From Neodiprion pinetum (taxonomy: Eukaryota; Arthropoda; Insecta; Hymenoptera; Diprionidae): a DNA stretch of 64,000 nt. The notes beneath the pieces are model-generated. The model did no database searches. It had not been told where the DNA came from and worked only from the letters and a program-made list of their open reading frames with translations. A program made the position numbers and the translations under genes. The stretch spans positions 38,409,077 to 38,473,076 of the forward strand of contig NC_060233.1 in assembly GCF_021155775.2 (NCBI RefSeq), read 5' to 3'. Positions 1-15,138 of this stretch are shown here, piece after piece (position 1 is the stretch's first letter; each line of letters opens with the position of its first letter).

Positions 1-3000
1 ATAATTGGGACGATGATTTCGACGGCGATGACGACGCGACGCGCGACGCGACGATGAAGTTAGGCGTTCGTTCAACTTTGTCGCGGTGTTTGGAACGCGG
101 AACAAAGTTGGCGCTCTAACGAGCTGCGGTCGCTCTGAACTAGACCCGTGTCATAATTATCCCGTGCACGTAATTACAAGGATTTCAATGTAGCCACACC
201 AGGCAAAGGCATGCTCACCTACTCGACTATTCTCGCACGCTGCAACCCCTACTTTCCTGCAGCTACAGTCCACTCGTTTTCATCCTGCAATCATGCAGTA
301 TGTGGCAAAACGTAAATTAATCCAAAATATTTTTCTACCCTCGTGGTACCTGACTTGTTTTTCTGCCTTTGATTTCGCTTCCCAATCCGTTTTATGATCC
401 ATGCTTTTTCTCTTACTTCTACCGGCACGTCGATACTTGCACACCGATTTCAGTGTGGTAAAATTAAAAAAACCAGTTCTCGCAATGACTATAACTTGAA
501 AAGAAAAAAAAAAAAAATAATACTTTAAAAGATACCGTGTACAAATTTTCTGCTTGCATAAGATGTCGAGGAACTTTAACTCTGTCCGCTGATCACCTCC
601 GAAAGACAAAGCTCGCGTTAACGGCAATCAAAAGATGAGTTGAAGGAACCCTACAGCTGCAGTTGCAACCGAGTCACCGCTCACGAATAACGTCGTCAAT
701 TTTTCTCCACCTCGTGTTTTTTTTTTGTTTTCTCATTCACTTTCCCTCTTCGTTCACCCGATTCTTTTTCACCCGCGATCCTCCACCGAGGCATAATGTA
801 CGAAACAACTCGACTTCAAATACGCTGAGAATTATTAATCGTGTCGCTTGTCGCCGCCCCAGCATCCGTTTCTATTCCACTCGAGGCGTCGTCGCATCGT
901 CAGAGGCGCACGCGCCGAAACACCCGCGTCTCGATCCGTTGACGGAGTCCTCGTACCCCGGGTATTCGGTCCTCGTCATCTCCGTCACGCCCATCACGGG
1001 GCATCTTCGCTCGTCCGTGACAGCAGCGAGACATGTCGGGTGAAAAATTGAAGGAAAAAGAAAAAATGATTCGGACCTGCGTCTATGACTTGCGATCGAC
1101 TCGCTACATGCAACCAAAAATCGTGATCACTGGATCTCATTTGCGTTCGAAATAATAAAAACTGGTTAAGAATCTTGTAGGTATATACAGGAGTATCAAA
1201 TGTGAAGACAAAATGGGATCTCAAATTTCAAGTGCAGACAATTTCTATCACCAATGTATTTACTGTTCATTATTTTCTTATCATCGACCAGATCGGATTC
1301 GTTTATTACGGTAGAAGATACTAATTTTTTTCGAAAAGGGGGTCAGTTCGGAACTTGAAGAGCTCTTTGCAGAAGGAGGTGAATTCTGGTTTCTTGAAGA
1401 AGAGGCCGCGATGACTGCCGGTCCGGTAATTACCGCGGGGCGTTCTGGCCCTTTGGTCCTAATCCCCCCCCAGTTTTTTGGTTCCTCCGAATCGGTCGAT
1501 GCAGGCATTTCGCGCGAGCTTTGATCGTACAACTGTTATTATTCGGTGTACAGTGCGGGCACGAAGACGAGGAGGCAAGGCTTAAGATCGAAAGAGTCCG
1601 TGGTTCATGCCTCGCCGCACCAGATATAATTCTTCTCGCAGCATCTTTAGCCGCAGCGGCATCTTCGCTCCTCGGCGCAACGGATCAGAAGCCATTCTGA
1701 CGCGAAGATTACTGGAATTAACGCTGCTGCACTCTCGCCAATCGGCGGGATAAGAACAACCCTCCCGGTCGCCTAAACTCTTCGAGATCATTATATTCGC
1801 ACTCTGATTACTCTCCACGCGTCTCGAGAAATGCCGTCACGCTTGTCGAGCGGTTTTTCTTTATTTTTCCACCAACTTGTTTCTATCTCTGTAATGGAAT
1901 ATAACGTGCAGTGAAAAAAATGCTGGTCGATTCGAGCGATGGATTTCATTTTATTAGAAAATTGCAAAAATTTAACGTCTTGAAGGTACCTAATTGATTT
2001 TCGAAAATACTAAAACTTCTACTTTACGTAGGTATTGTATAAATTACTTAAGCTCAAGTTTTTTCATTCTGTTGGACATATTTATGAATGATACAACAAT
2101 ACCGAACGAGAGCTATACTTTGATCTATTTTTATGGGGGTTTTCCAGTCCAGAATACGATTTCCGTTGAAATCATGGATTGTCCGGAGTGTCAGATCAAA
2201 CTGACAGATCGTTCTAGCCTCGGAACGAGATAATCGCTGCAGCCTCTTGGACGTCAGCCCCGGAGGCTCCGGATGACGCTCGACAATTTAATTGTTTAAT
2301 TGAGCGGACGATTAGCGAGCTGGAACAGCGTAGCGACTTGGAAAAACTAAGCCTAGCTGGAGCTATCAATGGCAGTTGATCTCCGTAAACACGCTAATCT
2401 CTTGTATAAGAAATCCGCGCGATGAATTATTATTAGCAGAAATTGCGAAGCTCAGCTGCGTTTAATCGTCCGGCACGGGCTTGGCGATAGCTGAGCTGAA
2501 TATCTTTTACGAGTCGGTGATATACATTTCAACGGAAGATGATTCAGCGAATGAGAAATGCAGGGAGGGAGAGAGAGAGAGAGGGAAAGTGAATTCTTAT
2601 CCATTTCGTTCGAAGTGCCGTAATTCGGGGCAATTATATCCAAAAAGATACGAATCCGGTTTCGTCGACTCCTTTCCACCGAAGAAACCTGAAACTGCAA
2701 ATGAAAGCCGTGGATCTCCACCCGCGTCAACTCGGATTATACACGAAGGCCGCAAAGCGGCAATTATCCGAACCGTTCCTCTGACTTTCCAATTTTTAAA
2801 CTCCGTCCAGCTGCGTTCAATCGTGGCAGTTATACAGAGGCATTATCAATCCGTGTACGAGGGGTTTGCGATTCAGCGTTGAAAATAGAAGGTGAATATA
2901 TTGAAAGAGCCGGGATTCTTTACCCTCCCCGAACGACGAGCGACTTGGCGAGATATATTAGTTATCTGGATTTACTAATGGCGAATAATTTCGTAATAAT

Positions 3001-6000
3001 AGGAGAGGCGGCGCAGGCTGCTCCTGCGGGTTCCGACACCTTCGACAACTGACTAACTAGGCACTGCTGCTCTATTATAGTCATTATATTGGCCCGTTGT
3101 GTTATTTCGCGTACAAAAGATTCCGCTCCTCGTTATATCGGTTCTTGACAGCAAAACTACCCGGCCCGGATAATCCAGAAAGTGTTCAGTCATCTCTGCC
3201 TTTACGAGTACCTACTTAACGCAACTGCGAGTCCTCTATATATCGATCTGAGATGATAAAAATAATTCTCGATATTGGTATGAGGTTCGTAAAAATGTTG
3301 TTATTTTGGTAGTTGCTCTGCTGGTTTGGTCAGAACTAAAGAATTTTGTTGATCTAATTGACGTTCGCCGTTTCATCGATAATTATTTTCTAATTCCCCT
3401 CTTTCTATAAGGTGTTGAAATATTTTCCACAACTGTAGATACGAAGAAAGCGGAAATTTGAAACTTTTCGCGACGTTAATTCATCCTATCGGAAGATCCT
3501 TGTCATCAAAAATTGTTCAAAAGTTTACCGCGAAGGTCTCACGACGCACAGGAGCCGTATGACAAATACGAAACGTGTAATCACGCAGCGTGCTATCTTT
3601 AGTAGCCGATGGACAGGGTGGGATAGCGCCAGTTGCGCATATTCGTGCCACCCCCTGCAAATCATAGGTTTCGTAATATTTGGTTCGGGGGTTATGCCGT
3701 AGCCGGACTTGGCAAAGTCAAACTTTTCCACGTGCGAAAATGGGGCAAGAGGAAAAGAAAGAAACGGATAAAGACACGAGGAGTAGAATGTTACGCGAGG
3801 CGAGAAATCAAACCGGGAAAGATAACTAAACGTTAAACGCGTTCGAATTGCCCCTTGGCGGGGGATGAAAGCGCAACGAGGCGAATTCCCGGGGGACATT
3901 ACGCAGCCCTTGGAAACGGCGAACAGCCCTCGAACAGCGGTGAAACCGAGCGAGGATCCCGAAGACCCTTAATCACCGCCGGAGTCAATATCGCCCGCCT
4001 CGAAGCCTCGGCGCAAATAGCGAGGCCATAAATAACTGGTGCCCACCATCCCGCAGCCAGCCCCACGTGTTTTGATTATATTACCTACTCGAGAGCTTGC
4101 GCGCACGGAGATCGCGGTGAGAGCTGTATACGCAAGCACGCACACGCGTGCACACCAGATTAAATCAGTCCCGGTTAACCTTTGATTAAAGTTGGGATTG
4201 AGACCGTCCGTTAAGTTCCACTCTGTTCCGAATTGCGTCCCCCGTTTCGCCCCGCATTGACGTCCCGACGTCGGACCAGCCGGCGCCTGATGAGCTTTCG
4301 CCGTCAGCCTCCGTTTCTTGTTTCAATTTTTATCTCTCATCTCGCTCTTTTCCTGTTTTATACTCACTCTGTTTTCTACGACACGCTCAACTCGCTTCCC
4401 TACTGATCGTCGCCGCTGATGCAACTGTAAAAGTTTACGAGACGGTTGTAAAAATGTGACAATGCCGAGAGGTTCTTTGCCTTTTCTCCATCCTCCAGGA
4501 AGAAGGGGGATATAATAACAATAAAATAATGAACACGGAATTGGGAAAAATAAATGAACGAAAGTTACGGTGTGCGAGTTATGGACGGAGTTTTGAGGTA
4601 ATAAATTAAAGTTTGTCCAAACGATTATGATGATACCACGCGATCCATTTTTCATCCCTAGGCCAGCATGTGTGAATTAATCAATAAGATCTTTCCTCCC
4701 TTATCGTCCGTGTCCTTCCTTCTTTGCGTTCACATGTCAAAAGATTGGAAATGTATAAACGTGAGCTGGTCATCAGGTTCCTTGCGACACTGAACTACTT
4801 TGATGTTAACTGCGATATTAACTGATGGATTACAGGAATCTGCCAAGAAACCCCCCCTCAGACACCCCGCTTATGAAAAATGTTAGTACAGCTCTTTAGG
4901 TACTAATCGAGGTGTCATATCGAAGATTTTAGTGTTTGAATTTTTTTTAAATTCTTCTATGTATATTTCTCTGCTGGCGCAACGGCACAGTAGCAAAGTA
5001 CGCTTGGAAATCAGTTAGGCGAGGATAATTTGAGAAGTCAGTCAGCGCAGTGATTTGGTGTTTTTTAAGTGCTGATTAAGGTTTGACGTACAGTCCTTTT
5101 TATGAATATAATTCTCCGTGCACCAAGTGTTCGTCTCTCAAAATTTTCTGTTAAGAAAGAATTAAGTACCTAAATTTTGAACAGGTTACCTGATTAACGC
5201 CTAATTAAACTGCACCTAATTTTGCTGGAATTCGTTGCTGGATTATCCAATATCGCTCTGCCAATAAATTATCTCTGTCCTTTCACTTATCTTCAACCCT
5301 TCAAGGCACCGCTTACGAGGGTTGCAAATCAAATCGGTGTTACATTCGTACAACCGTCTTCCGACGAGGCAAAAAACCAGTAGCAACAAATCACGGAAAA
5401 CGTCAGTTTTCATACATTGCAGGTGGTAACAAACGATTATAGAAGATGCTCAAAGTGAAATAGCTTTACGGTGATGCTTTTAATGCCAAAAGGGCGTATG
5501 ATTTCTTTTTTCATTGCCAATCGTTCCGTAGACTTATTTTCAAGCTACCTATTGAAAAAAAAACTATACGTTCTTTTGGCATTCGCAGCGCGATATAATA
5601 TGAAAAGTTGCCGATTGATGCGCTTGATTGCAGCGTTTGCGAATCACGCCTTCGAGGCAATCATTATCCTAATTTTCAGAAACATATCTAGATTTTTGCC
5701 AGATTTTCGAGACAAAAACTTGCCCGCGTGATTTGCAAACCTTTCACAAACTCGGCGTTCAGCATCAGAATAAAATTCATTTGAAATAAGTGTAAAATCC
5801 AAATCCTGGTTGAGCAATATTAAAAAATAATTACATCATTAAAATCTAAATTTCAGATTTGTCCGTTCTGATTTTCCCAGTTTTCATTGCCGCGCGCTGA
5901 CAATCCGCGTGGTTTCTTGAACGGCTCGGAAGTCTTTTAATTGTTTTCCTGATCCTTAAGGTGTGCTGCGTTTGTCACGGTCGGGGAAACCGACGCCACA

Positions 6001-9000
6001 TATTATATCCATACCTATGTACGTTCCTTTTGTCGGCGCCTACCGCCATTATGATACAATCAGCTCACACTTGCTCCTCCGCTCAATCTCAGGCTCCTCG
6101 CAATTACATTTTCTGCCACGCACTCAAACCGAGGAGCTACGATCATTCGCGATAACGCCTACACACGTTCTTATTATTTGTAGGTAATTTATAGCTGTCA
6201 AAATGACACTGTTTTAGGTCGTGCGTCTTAATTATTTTACTCTTTCCCTTTTCCTCTCTATTGTTAAAGAGAATTAGTCTTCATTTATAAGGCCCGGGAA
6301 TTTTATACTCTACTACCGTTCAAGAAGTCGTTTTTTTCTCCGCCTGCTCACGTCAACTTCTTTCTGTTGTTTGCGACGTTTTGACCATGAAGGCGGAATA
6401 AAATAGAGAGAATTATTTTGTGATATAAATCTTTCTAAAAAATTCTGAATATCGTAATCGTTATACATATCTGCAGGTTTTCAACCGCAATCAAAAGTCT
6501 CAGGCGAAAAAATTTCACCGTCACACTTCGGAACTTCCACAACTGGCTGCTGAGAAAAAACCGTAGAATCTTTCAACTTCGCGTAATAGAATACCAATTT
6601 TAGAATCCAAGAATTTGACTATCTGTAACCTTGGGCTCCGCTAAAAGTAATCAAGAAAATATTTAAAGCTCCTCAACAATTTGAAAAAAACTCAGAATAT
6701 TTCTTAGGATAACGAATGTGCGACAGCTCGATCCAAACAGAAAAAACCATGAGTAAATAAGGGTGAAAGGCAATATTGTCTGCTCCCTAAAGCGTGGCGC
6801 ATGCATAGATTTCTCTCGCTGCGGTGCCTGGTGTCTGGTGCCCCGCATAAAACTGTCCCGTACACCGGTTCCCCAGAAGTGATAAATAATTGATTCAGAT
6901 CCTCAAATTAACGGGAGCCAACGAGAGATCATGTGTATAACCCAAGGACCACCCGTCGATAGATGAATACATATATGGATACTGTACTGCAGCTTTGCGG
7001 GAAGGTTCTCCCTTAACGGGGCGACACCGTTCAAGGGATCCAAGGGTGTCCGACTTCCCGCCCTTCACCCCCTCGCCCACCATCCTGTATAGGGCCGGTG
7101 TATTTAACGCACGCGTACCCGTGCATCTGTGCGCGTGTGCGTATAAGGTATGTACCCCACTCGACGAAACCCTGCAGGACGCCCTCGACACCCTCATTTC
7201 TCTCGACCGCTAATAAATTATTAAAGGCCAGCTCCTGGGTGTGACACCATTGCTCGTGCATGGTTGTGGGAATGACTGTTTTCCTTGAGTAGATCCACCG
7301 GTCCCTCATATCTATTCTTTTTCGCTTTACATGTATGGGGTGACGTGCAATGATGCGAAATCAAAGTTTTCGCGAACGGGGTTTAAAATTGTAGGCGAAT
7401 TGAATTGCTTTTTTATACTAGCCTCCAAACTGGAAAAACGTAAATTTATACGTAGAACTTTGTCTACGATTGTCTGCATTTCTCCTTTTGTTAACAAGTT
7501 CCTAATGATCTTGTTCCGTTGACAATTATTGCAGTGAAAACTTGTTTGAAACAATTACAGAATAACAGTGCAGCACAAAAGGGACTCCGTTGTGTCAATG
7601 ATGTTTATCTAAAAAATTCGCGAGTATATGTATAATTAACTTTATTTAAAATTCTTTGTCACCCGTTATCTCTTCCGTCTGATTCCCTGCGATAAATTCG
7701 CGATAGCTGTAATACCTAAGGCCTATTAATCATTTGACACCGCAAGGATGGTGTTTCCATCTTGTAAATTGCGATTTGGAATATAGATACAATGCTGGCG
7801 TTGGGATCGAGATGGAATTCCGTTCGTGTACGCAGGTCAGCATCGCGATACTTCATCGTCGCAACGGTAAAACGTGCGTGCGATACGCAAATGTGGAGTA
7901 ATTCTTTTTATCATCACCCGTTCCCTCATAAGCGCCGCGTTTATTTGCAGGTGAAACCGCGGAACACATTCCATTAGCAATATAAGTCCGCAACGGATAA
8001 TTTAGTAGCATTTAAAGGACGACGGTTAAAAACAACTAAAAACCATCGTGAGTTATATGACGTACTTCGCAGGTTCTGAATACGGGCACCCTCTCGGTCT
8101 ACGAAATACCGTACGAGAATAATTACGCTCAGAAAATTTCCTCATGGTGCGTACTTCGGGGCCGCATCTACTTGCATTTACGGGTATTATACATGTGAGG
8201 AAGTTCTGCTAGAATGGCGAGTGTTTTCTAGAAAACGCGTGCATGGCGTGAGAGAAACGAGTCCCGCGTTTACGCGAGCTTAAGCCTTTCGCTCGGATTC
8301 CGTGAAAATTCATGAAAGTATTTTTTAAACGACGCTAGTTTTACAGTTCCTCTCACTCTGCATTACCGCGGTTATTTTCCATTCTGCGAACAAGATACAA
8401 TCAATCCCGAATTGTATTTACAGATATATTACAGACAAAATCTCCTTCCGTCTTGACAATGAAGTGAATTTATATGAAATTATTTTTCAATGAAGCTGAT
8501 TCCCGAAAACGGATGCAATTTTCAGATTTGCTAAATCTCAGAGATCAGAGATTTAGATAATTAGTTTCGAAGCATCAAAACCTTCGTTTTCGTCGCACAG
8601 ATTCATTTTAGTTGATTTTAAAAATTCGACTCTTGCATACATAATTGCAAAAATATGGAGTATTCGCGATTATTTTCCAACGTTTTCAACCCTTCGTAGA
8701 ATTTCTCACCGAGTCAACCGACAAACTTGACCGTTCGTATAAAATCTTAGAGAAGGGTGTCTTTCACGATTTCGAGAATCGACCAACGATCCTTCCCCCC
8801 TTTCACCCCAGCCTCGGTCTCATGTAATATTGATGACGTGCCGGGGGTTGAAATGTCCCCTGTGATATACCCTATGATCCGGATGGTGAACTACGGGAAA
8901 GCGAGCCGGGGATACGAGCCCTGATTTTCAATGGGTGGAATCCGAATTTAAACTATGATTACCCCATGCGGCAGTCAGCGCGCCTGGTAAGTATGGGGGG

Positions 9001-12000
9001 CAGCAGCTACCTCGGTGCAACGAGCCTTTGACAAATTAGAGCCTTGAAATTAGCCCTATTTTTCTCTGGCTTGTAACCTGTACTTGACGGCTAATGGAAC
9101 GATTCGTTTTAGAAGGATACCCGCGCTACCACCAAACTCACTTCGGCCTTAATTACCAACTTGGGTAAAAATAAAAAAAAAAAACGCGAAGAGAACGACT
9201 CACGCGCTGCTGATCGTACTACAGCATCCCTAAGATTCCACACCAATAAGCTTTTCTCAAATCCTTATTACGCTCGTGTTTCGAATGCTCCTGAAAACAC
9301 CCAAAAACCAAAAACAACAACTTATCTGTAGAAAATTTTCACAGCGCGATTCTCTCGTCTCAAGCTTGCAAGCTCTAACAATCATCTCTCGTAGCTTTGA
9401 CTCACAATGGATACAGTACGACTCAAGTTCGAGTTTCTCATTTCTTGACTTTCGTTCTTCTTCAGAGACAGTTACTTGGCTTCGACTGTGGAGAAATACA
9501 ATTTACGAGCAACGGCACCACCGTTTAAAACTGCAACGCGTCTCTTTCCTCCAAGCAAACCCTGCAGCAGCATGCGCGTGCAGCACCTTGGATTTTAGTT
9601 TTGCAAAAGGTTGCGTCATTTTGCCGTGTATAGGTATAGGTACCTACTTTTGGCGTTAAACTCCTCGTGTGATCGTCGGCGTCTCATAAATATAAAAAAT
9701 AAATTGAATTATCTTCGGCGGCACGTAATGATAGGTTAGTTCTTCTTCGCGTGGTCCCTTGCCATGCATACATGTGTGTACATTGTATACGCATCCAACC
9801 GGTGTCCCGTTTCGATCAACTATAGAGCCACCGTTCCACCTGATCCTGGAATCGAAAAGTTGCCTTTTGCCCAATTTCAATTTTGAATAGGTACAAAGTT
9901 TTTTGCAACCTTGTGATACGATGTGAACCTGCGAAGCTAGAAGATGCACAAATTCTGTTCAACACTCAAAGAATGATCAAAGGTATTAACCCAAGTTTGA
10001 ATCCAAGTCTTGAAATTTATAGTCCAATTTATAATGACAAATCAATTTAATTCGCCACTAAAAAAATACTAGTTTATTATTTGAATGATTAGTGTTCCTT
10101 GGAATGATTAAAAAATGTAAAGCGAGGTAATTTTCTTTCCATTTATTATTTGCAATAGATTTTTCTTTCTTTACATCGAATACATTTTATACAATTGACA
10201 AGAATTAATTACACGATTAACTTACCCTTTTATATACACACTATGTACACATGAATTATATCGCAACATTGTTTTATTTTCGATTCCCGAGCTTTTTCAG
10301 CGAGTGCAAAATACCGGAACACCCTCTATAAAGTGTGAACCTGGGCGTGTTTCCCTCAGAGTCGGTGGACACGTGTTTCATGTATAGCATACGATGCAGA
10401 CGTAGAAGCGGTATAAGAAAAAGTTGTATTAGTTTCGGGTGAATTTTGTTTTCAGGGATTGAGACAGGGCGGTTTATTTAAATCGGTAATCGGCCCCGTA
10501 CTAATTAACGTAGGGTCAGAGGGTACCGCTTCGAGAAGATCCAGACGTTTAGCTCTGTCCCAGGGCAGAGTGGCCGAGGGCCCATGGCGCCTCAGGGAAA
10601 TTAACTTTTTCGGGAATAATTTGTTTCTGCTCTCCTTTTCTTTCCTTCACCTTTTTTTTTCTCGTTCCTTTTCCTCCTTCTCCCTCGCCCTTCGCAAGGT
10701 GCGTCATAAGCCTCCTGTCCCAGCATTATTCGTCCGTACGTATAATACATTATACTGATGTATTCTAATGCATACACCAACCGTTTAGCGACCCTGTTAA
10801 CTGTGGGAAAGGATGAAGCCGATGTATACTCTCTGAAAATCTCCCTCTCATGAGTTTCGAATTTCAATTACAAAAACACGGAAGAACTATAGAGACTCAC
10901 TTTCTTTCACGAACGGTCATTAAGACAAATTGTTTCTCCCAACAGGACAACACGTATAACAAAAAAAAAAAAAAAAAAATGCAATCCTGACATTGAGAGC
11001 TTGAATTATAACCTAGACGCGGGAACTGCAGCATTGGTATTCATGCGTCGATAAATGGTTCATCCCGAGTCTAAACGTATATTCCGAGTTCGAGTGGACT
11101 TGTATTTTGCTGCAATTCGCAAACCGTAGGGTCGACTCACCCATGGTGCAGTGGCATGGCGAAAACTCGGAAAAGGGATCTTTATGGAGCTGTTTGCCAT
11201 CTCCGTTCAAGTGGAGCGAGGTATTTTCACGGGTTTTTCCCTCCCGCTTTTATTATCAAACTTTTCCCTCCAACCACTGCTGTAGTCCGAATCTAAAAAG
11301 TGGCGATACCTACAGCTCGTTTATGGAAATACGACGCATTCGAATTCACTCGCTCGGTTGTCGATCAATTTCGTCGATTCAACAGAGCCGAGATTCGTTT
11401 GAAAATTCATTACCAGACTGGTTTCATTTTCGTTACACTTATATAGCTCGCATTTTGATCAAGAAGCATCATTCGAAACCGAATCAAATCAAATCAATTA
11501 TGAGATTCACGTTTTGGCCGATAATTGCCACTTCCAATTAAACCGCACGCACACTTACGACATGTCTTATCAGATGGGATCGGGACAGCCGGAGGGATCC
11601 GATACGGTAAGAGATGCCTAATGTTTCGTAAAAGAGGGATTAGAAAAACACCAAGTCAGCACCGTCGCGACTTCTCTCCGACTCGAGCATCGATTCCTCG
11701 GCGGTCACATAGCGCCAACTCTCTCTTTCTCTCTGTTTTTCGGGCATTTTACTCCCTCGGTATCTCCAATACTCCCTTTCTCGCCCTCTCTCTCTCTCTT
11801 TCTCTCTTTCTCTCTGTCTCTCTCTGTCGTTTCCACCATCTACACCATTATAGTGCTACTTCAGACGAGTATACCGCTGCCTCGAAACGCCGTCTCGAAT
11901 TGCCACATCGTCAGCATTCTCGACTGCCGACTATGCCATCCAAGAAGAATACGGTCAACTTTTCTTGAAACTATCACATGATTACATTTCTCTGTTAGAT

Positions 12001-15000
12001 ACTGCTCAAAATCAGATTGAAGAGCAAAATTTAGCCCAATCAGTTCGTTATAATTCCCTATTTGACTAGTTCGTGTCAAACTGGATTATCATACAATTGA
12101 GCTGGTTATGCGGTGTAGCTTCTTCTTCTAATTCAATTTTGAATCAAACCCTTTATGCATCGATCTAATTGTGACCACAACAAATCGAGGAGTAGATTTG
12201 ATCGTTTGTATCAGCTTCGAGTCATCTTGGCAAAATCATTACTTAACACCGAGTCTGGTATAAGTTACCATCAATAGATAAATAAAATTTGGTGCTTATT
12301 GAATTTAGTCGTTGTCAGTCGTGGTAAGATCCCGATTCAATCATCGGTTCTGACTTCGATTAACGAGGTGTCCAGCCTTTCGAGTTTTAAAAGCGTTCAC
12401 CGTTCAAACGACAGATATGCTCGTAAAGAAAAGAAAGCGACGTGGGTTTCTTCGGTGGCTAGATAACACAAGTCACATTGCAATATGTCCACGCGTAAAG
12501 ACGTCCATCCGGAACGCTCGGAAGGCCTTGCGTAGAAAGTTGCATATCCACATGTCGCGGCCAGCTCGGCGGCAGCCGACTTGCTCCATTTTGCACAATC
12601 TCCGCGTCTTATTGCGTGCCGCTTCTTATTTGCCGAACGAGTAGGTATGATCTCTTCTCTCCTCTCTTCTCCTCTCCTTTTCGCGACCTCCGTTCATCGC
12701 TCTGCTTGATCGCCGCTTCCCTGCCTCCGCCTCGGGGTTCATCAGCCTTGTCCTCAGGCCGTTTCTTTCCTCTCTCACTCTCACCACTTGCGTCTGGTAT
12801 GCATCATTCTCTCGCCGCACCCTTTTGCCTCCAATCCTTCCACTTTGGTGGTCATCTGCCTGGTACGGGATAGGGAGGAAAAAAGATTGTGCACCACCAC
12901 GCACGAGTCCAACATTTGCTCTGCAATTTTTATGCAATTAACCCGTCGTAATGAACCCACGGTCTGCATCGACCTCGTGCATCTTTCCGAGAGAGGAAGA
13001 GAGACCTTGGAACAAGGACGAGGATGCAGCCACGGATGGACGTCCGTAATGACGATTACTTTCGAAAGTACCAGGCTTATCTTTAGTCCATTTCATAACT
13101 CGGTTTGATCTCATCTTGAATAAACATTTTTCTTCTTCATGCTTCTTCCACGTGTCGGCCAGAGACACAGGGGCTGCTTTACAGACATCTGGAACTTCGG
13201 TACTAGACTCGAGTTGGACAGCAGTTGAACTACCCTCACAGTAGGTGATTATCCTATCGAAGAAAACGGTACACAAGTTCCCAAGGAAAATATAAAACTA
13301 ATCCTGACTTTCACCGTAACGGTATGCCTATGTGTTGTGCGAAGACAAGGAATTACGGTATCGCTGAACAAAGTCGGAGGACTGTCAGAGAGTTATCAAG
13401 TCAAGTCGCTTCCTTCAACTCTCCCAACTTCATGTTCTCCAAATAACAAAACGAGATATAACCGATAAATGAAAACGAAATCCGCATAACTTTCATCCCG
13501 TTGGCAACGAAAGGATTCGTCGTCCTTGTCGAGCGACTGGTTATCGGCCAGTCGAGGCCATAGTCCAATGTAGGTGACTTGGACGACGCACAATCAAAGC
13601 ACGGCAGACACGCAAGTTGATTCGTGTGTGAACCGCGTGTGCGTCAGTCAAATAGCGAGCCAAAAATTTCTCATGCAGGTGCCTAAAGCAGTCCGTCTTT
13701 GGTCTCACGGATTGAACGTAGAGCGGGTACTCGGCTTGACAACTTCTTGGCATTTCCTGAATTATTATTTATGGTGCATGACTTAACGTGGCGTGGATGC
13801 ACACAGACATGCGAAGCCGAACATTTTTGGAGTGCGTGTGTAGAGTGGAATTCCGCAGTGTCACCACGGCGACGGAGATATCCGCACTCTGCTCTCACCT
13901 ACTGCCCCGCTTCGAAATGAACTGGCTGAACTATAACCAGTGGATGTTACGCCAGTCATCGGGGTTACTAAAATTCTATCCCATGAACTCGCTGGACTTA
14001 TGGAACCAGCTTGGATAAGAGCAGAGGAAAATCGTGGATATGCAAAGATTGAGATTCGAGCTGCTACTTGGATAGAGGAAGTGTCACGAAGTCCGTCATC
14101 CCTCCCGGGAAGAGGTAGATAATCGCACTACTTTGCAGATTGACGTTCTTCTGCAGTCCAGTTTGTTCTTCGTTGTCAATTTCGTATGCGAGAAGATTAT
14201 TATACGGGTAAGGCTCGCCTTCCGCAACGACTCGCTGACCAATCAACGAACCAATTAGGAGAACCCCGGCAAATTTCCGACCAAGAGAGATTACTTTCCT
14301 GTACATTATCCACGGCTCGGATGAGATGAGTATTCTTTGACGACAATCCAACGTTCCATGGACTTCATTCATAGTTTACACCCCTCTGTAGGTATACTTT
14401 TCCGTTGTCGCCAGCTAGCCGCCGCAAAACCTCATCCATCGCTCCTCCACTCGCCCCTTCGTTTACGTAAAAGTACCTACTATGAGAGCGGGTATGAGAA
14501 CGGGCAGTCAGGTATCGCCATCGCGTGTGTATCTCTTCGTACCGACACACACGCACATTTTTGCTGGCATATAACGGCCGGCGACGCGACGGTTCTTGTA
14601 TTCCTCATAGCTGTATGTTCGTGCGGTGTTTGTTACGTACCTATTTACGTGTGGAAAACAATTCTGCATAACAGTGTACCCTCTTCGGTAACCGGAGTTA
14701 AATTGGCCCCGGAAAGTTCTTTTTAATACGTTGAATCCATCATTTTTTTAACGTATTTATCCGTGCAGATTTTTGACGCTGCGGTGTAAAAGTGTAAAAA
14801 CCTTATTTTCAAGGAGTTGACAATTAGTGTCGGAATGTGTTTACTCGGATGGAACTGGATCTGACGGTGAACCATTATTCGGCGACATGTCGTACGTGGT
14901 TGAACGCTAAAAGAGACTGAACAAGTCCCAGTAAATGAACATTGTAACCTGAGTATCTTTTTGAAACGAGTCTTTATTTCTGGATAGAATTTTCAACCCT

Positions 15001-15111
15001 TTTTCCACCATGCAGCGTCAATTGTGCACTTAAGCACAAGCGACCCATAGCATCTTACACATATAATGTCTTTGGTTCGTTACCTCTACGAGTCGTTGGC
15101 TACTTGGCGAA

Positions 15112-15138
15112 GATGATGATGATGATGATGATGATGAT
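15112..15138. repeat. (GAT)9 trinucleotide microsatellite
   Basis: There are nine perfect GAT units. No open frame of note runs through them, so this is probably a non-coding microsatellite. It is likely to vary in length between individuals. Confidence 0.95.

Noticed and set aside
10520..10600. A-box-like TGGCCGAGGG suggesting a tRNA
   Set aside because: No B box follows at the right distance and no cloverleaf can be drawn.
11525..11968. 147-codon plus-strand ORF with a Leu/Ser run
   Set aside because: The Leu/Ser run comes from a CT-rich simple sequence near 11,780-11,830; no domain or splice context.
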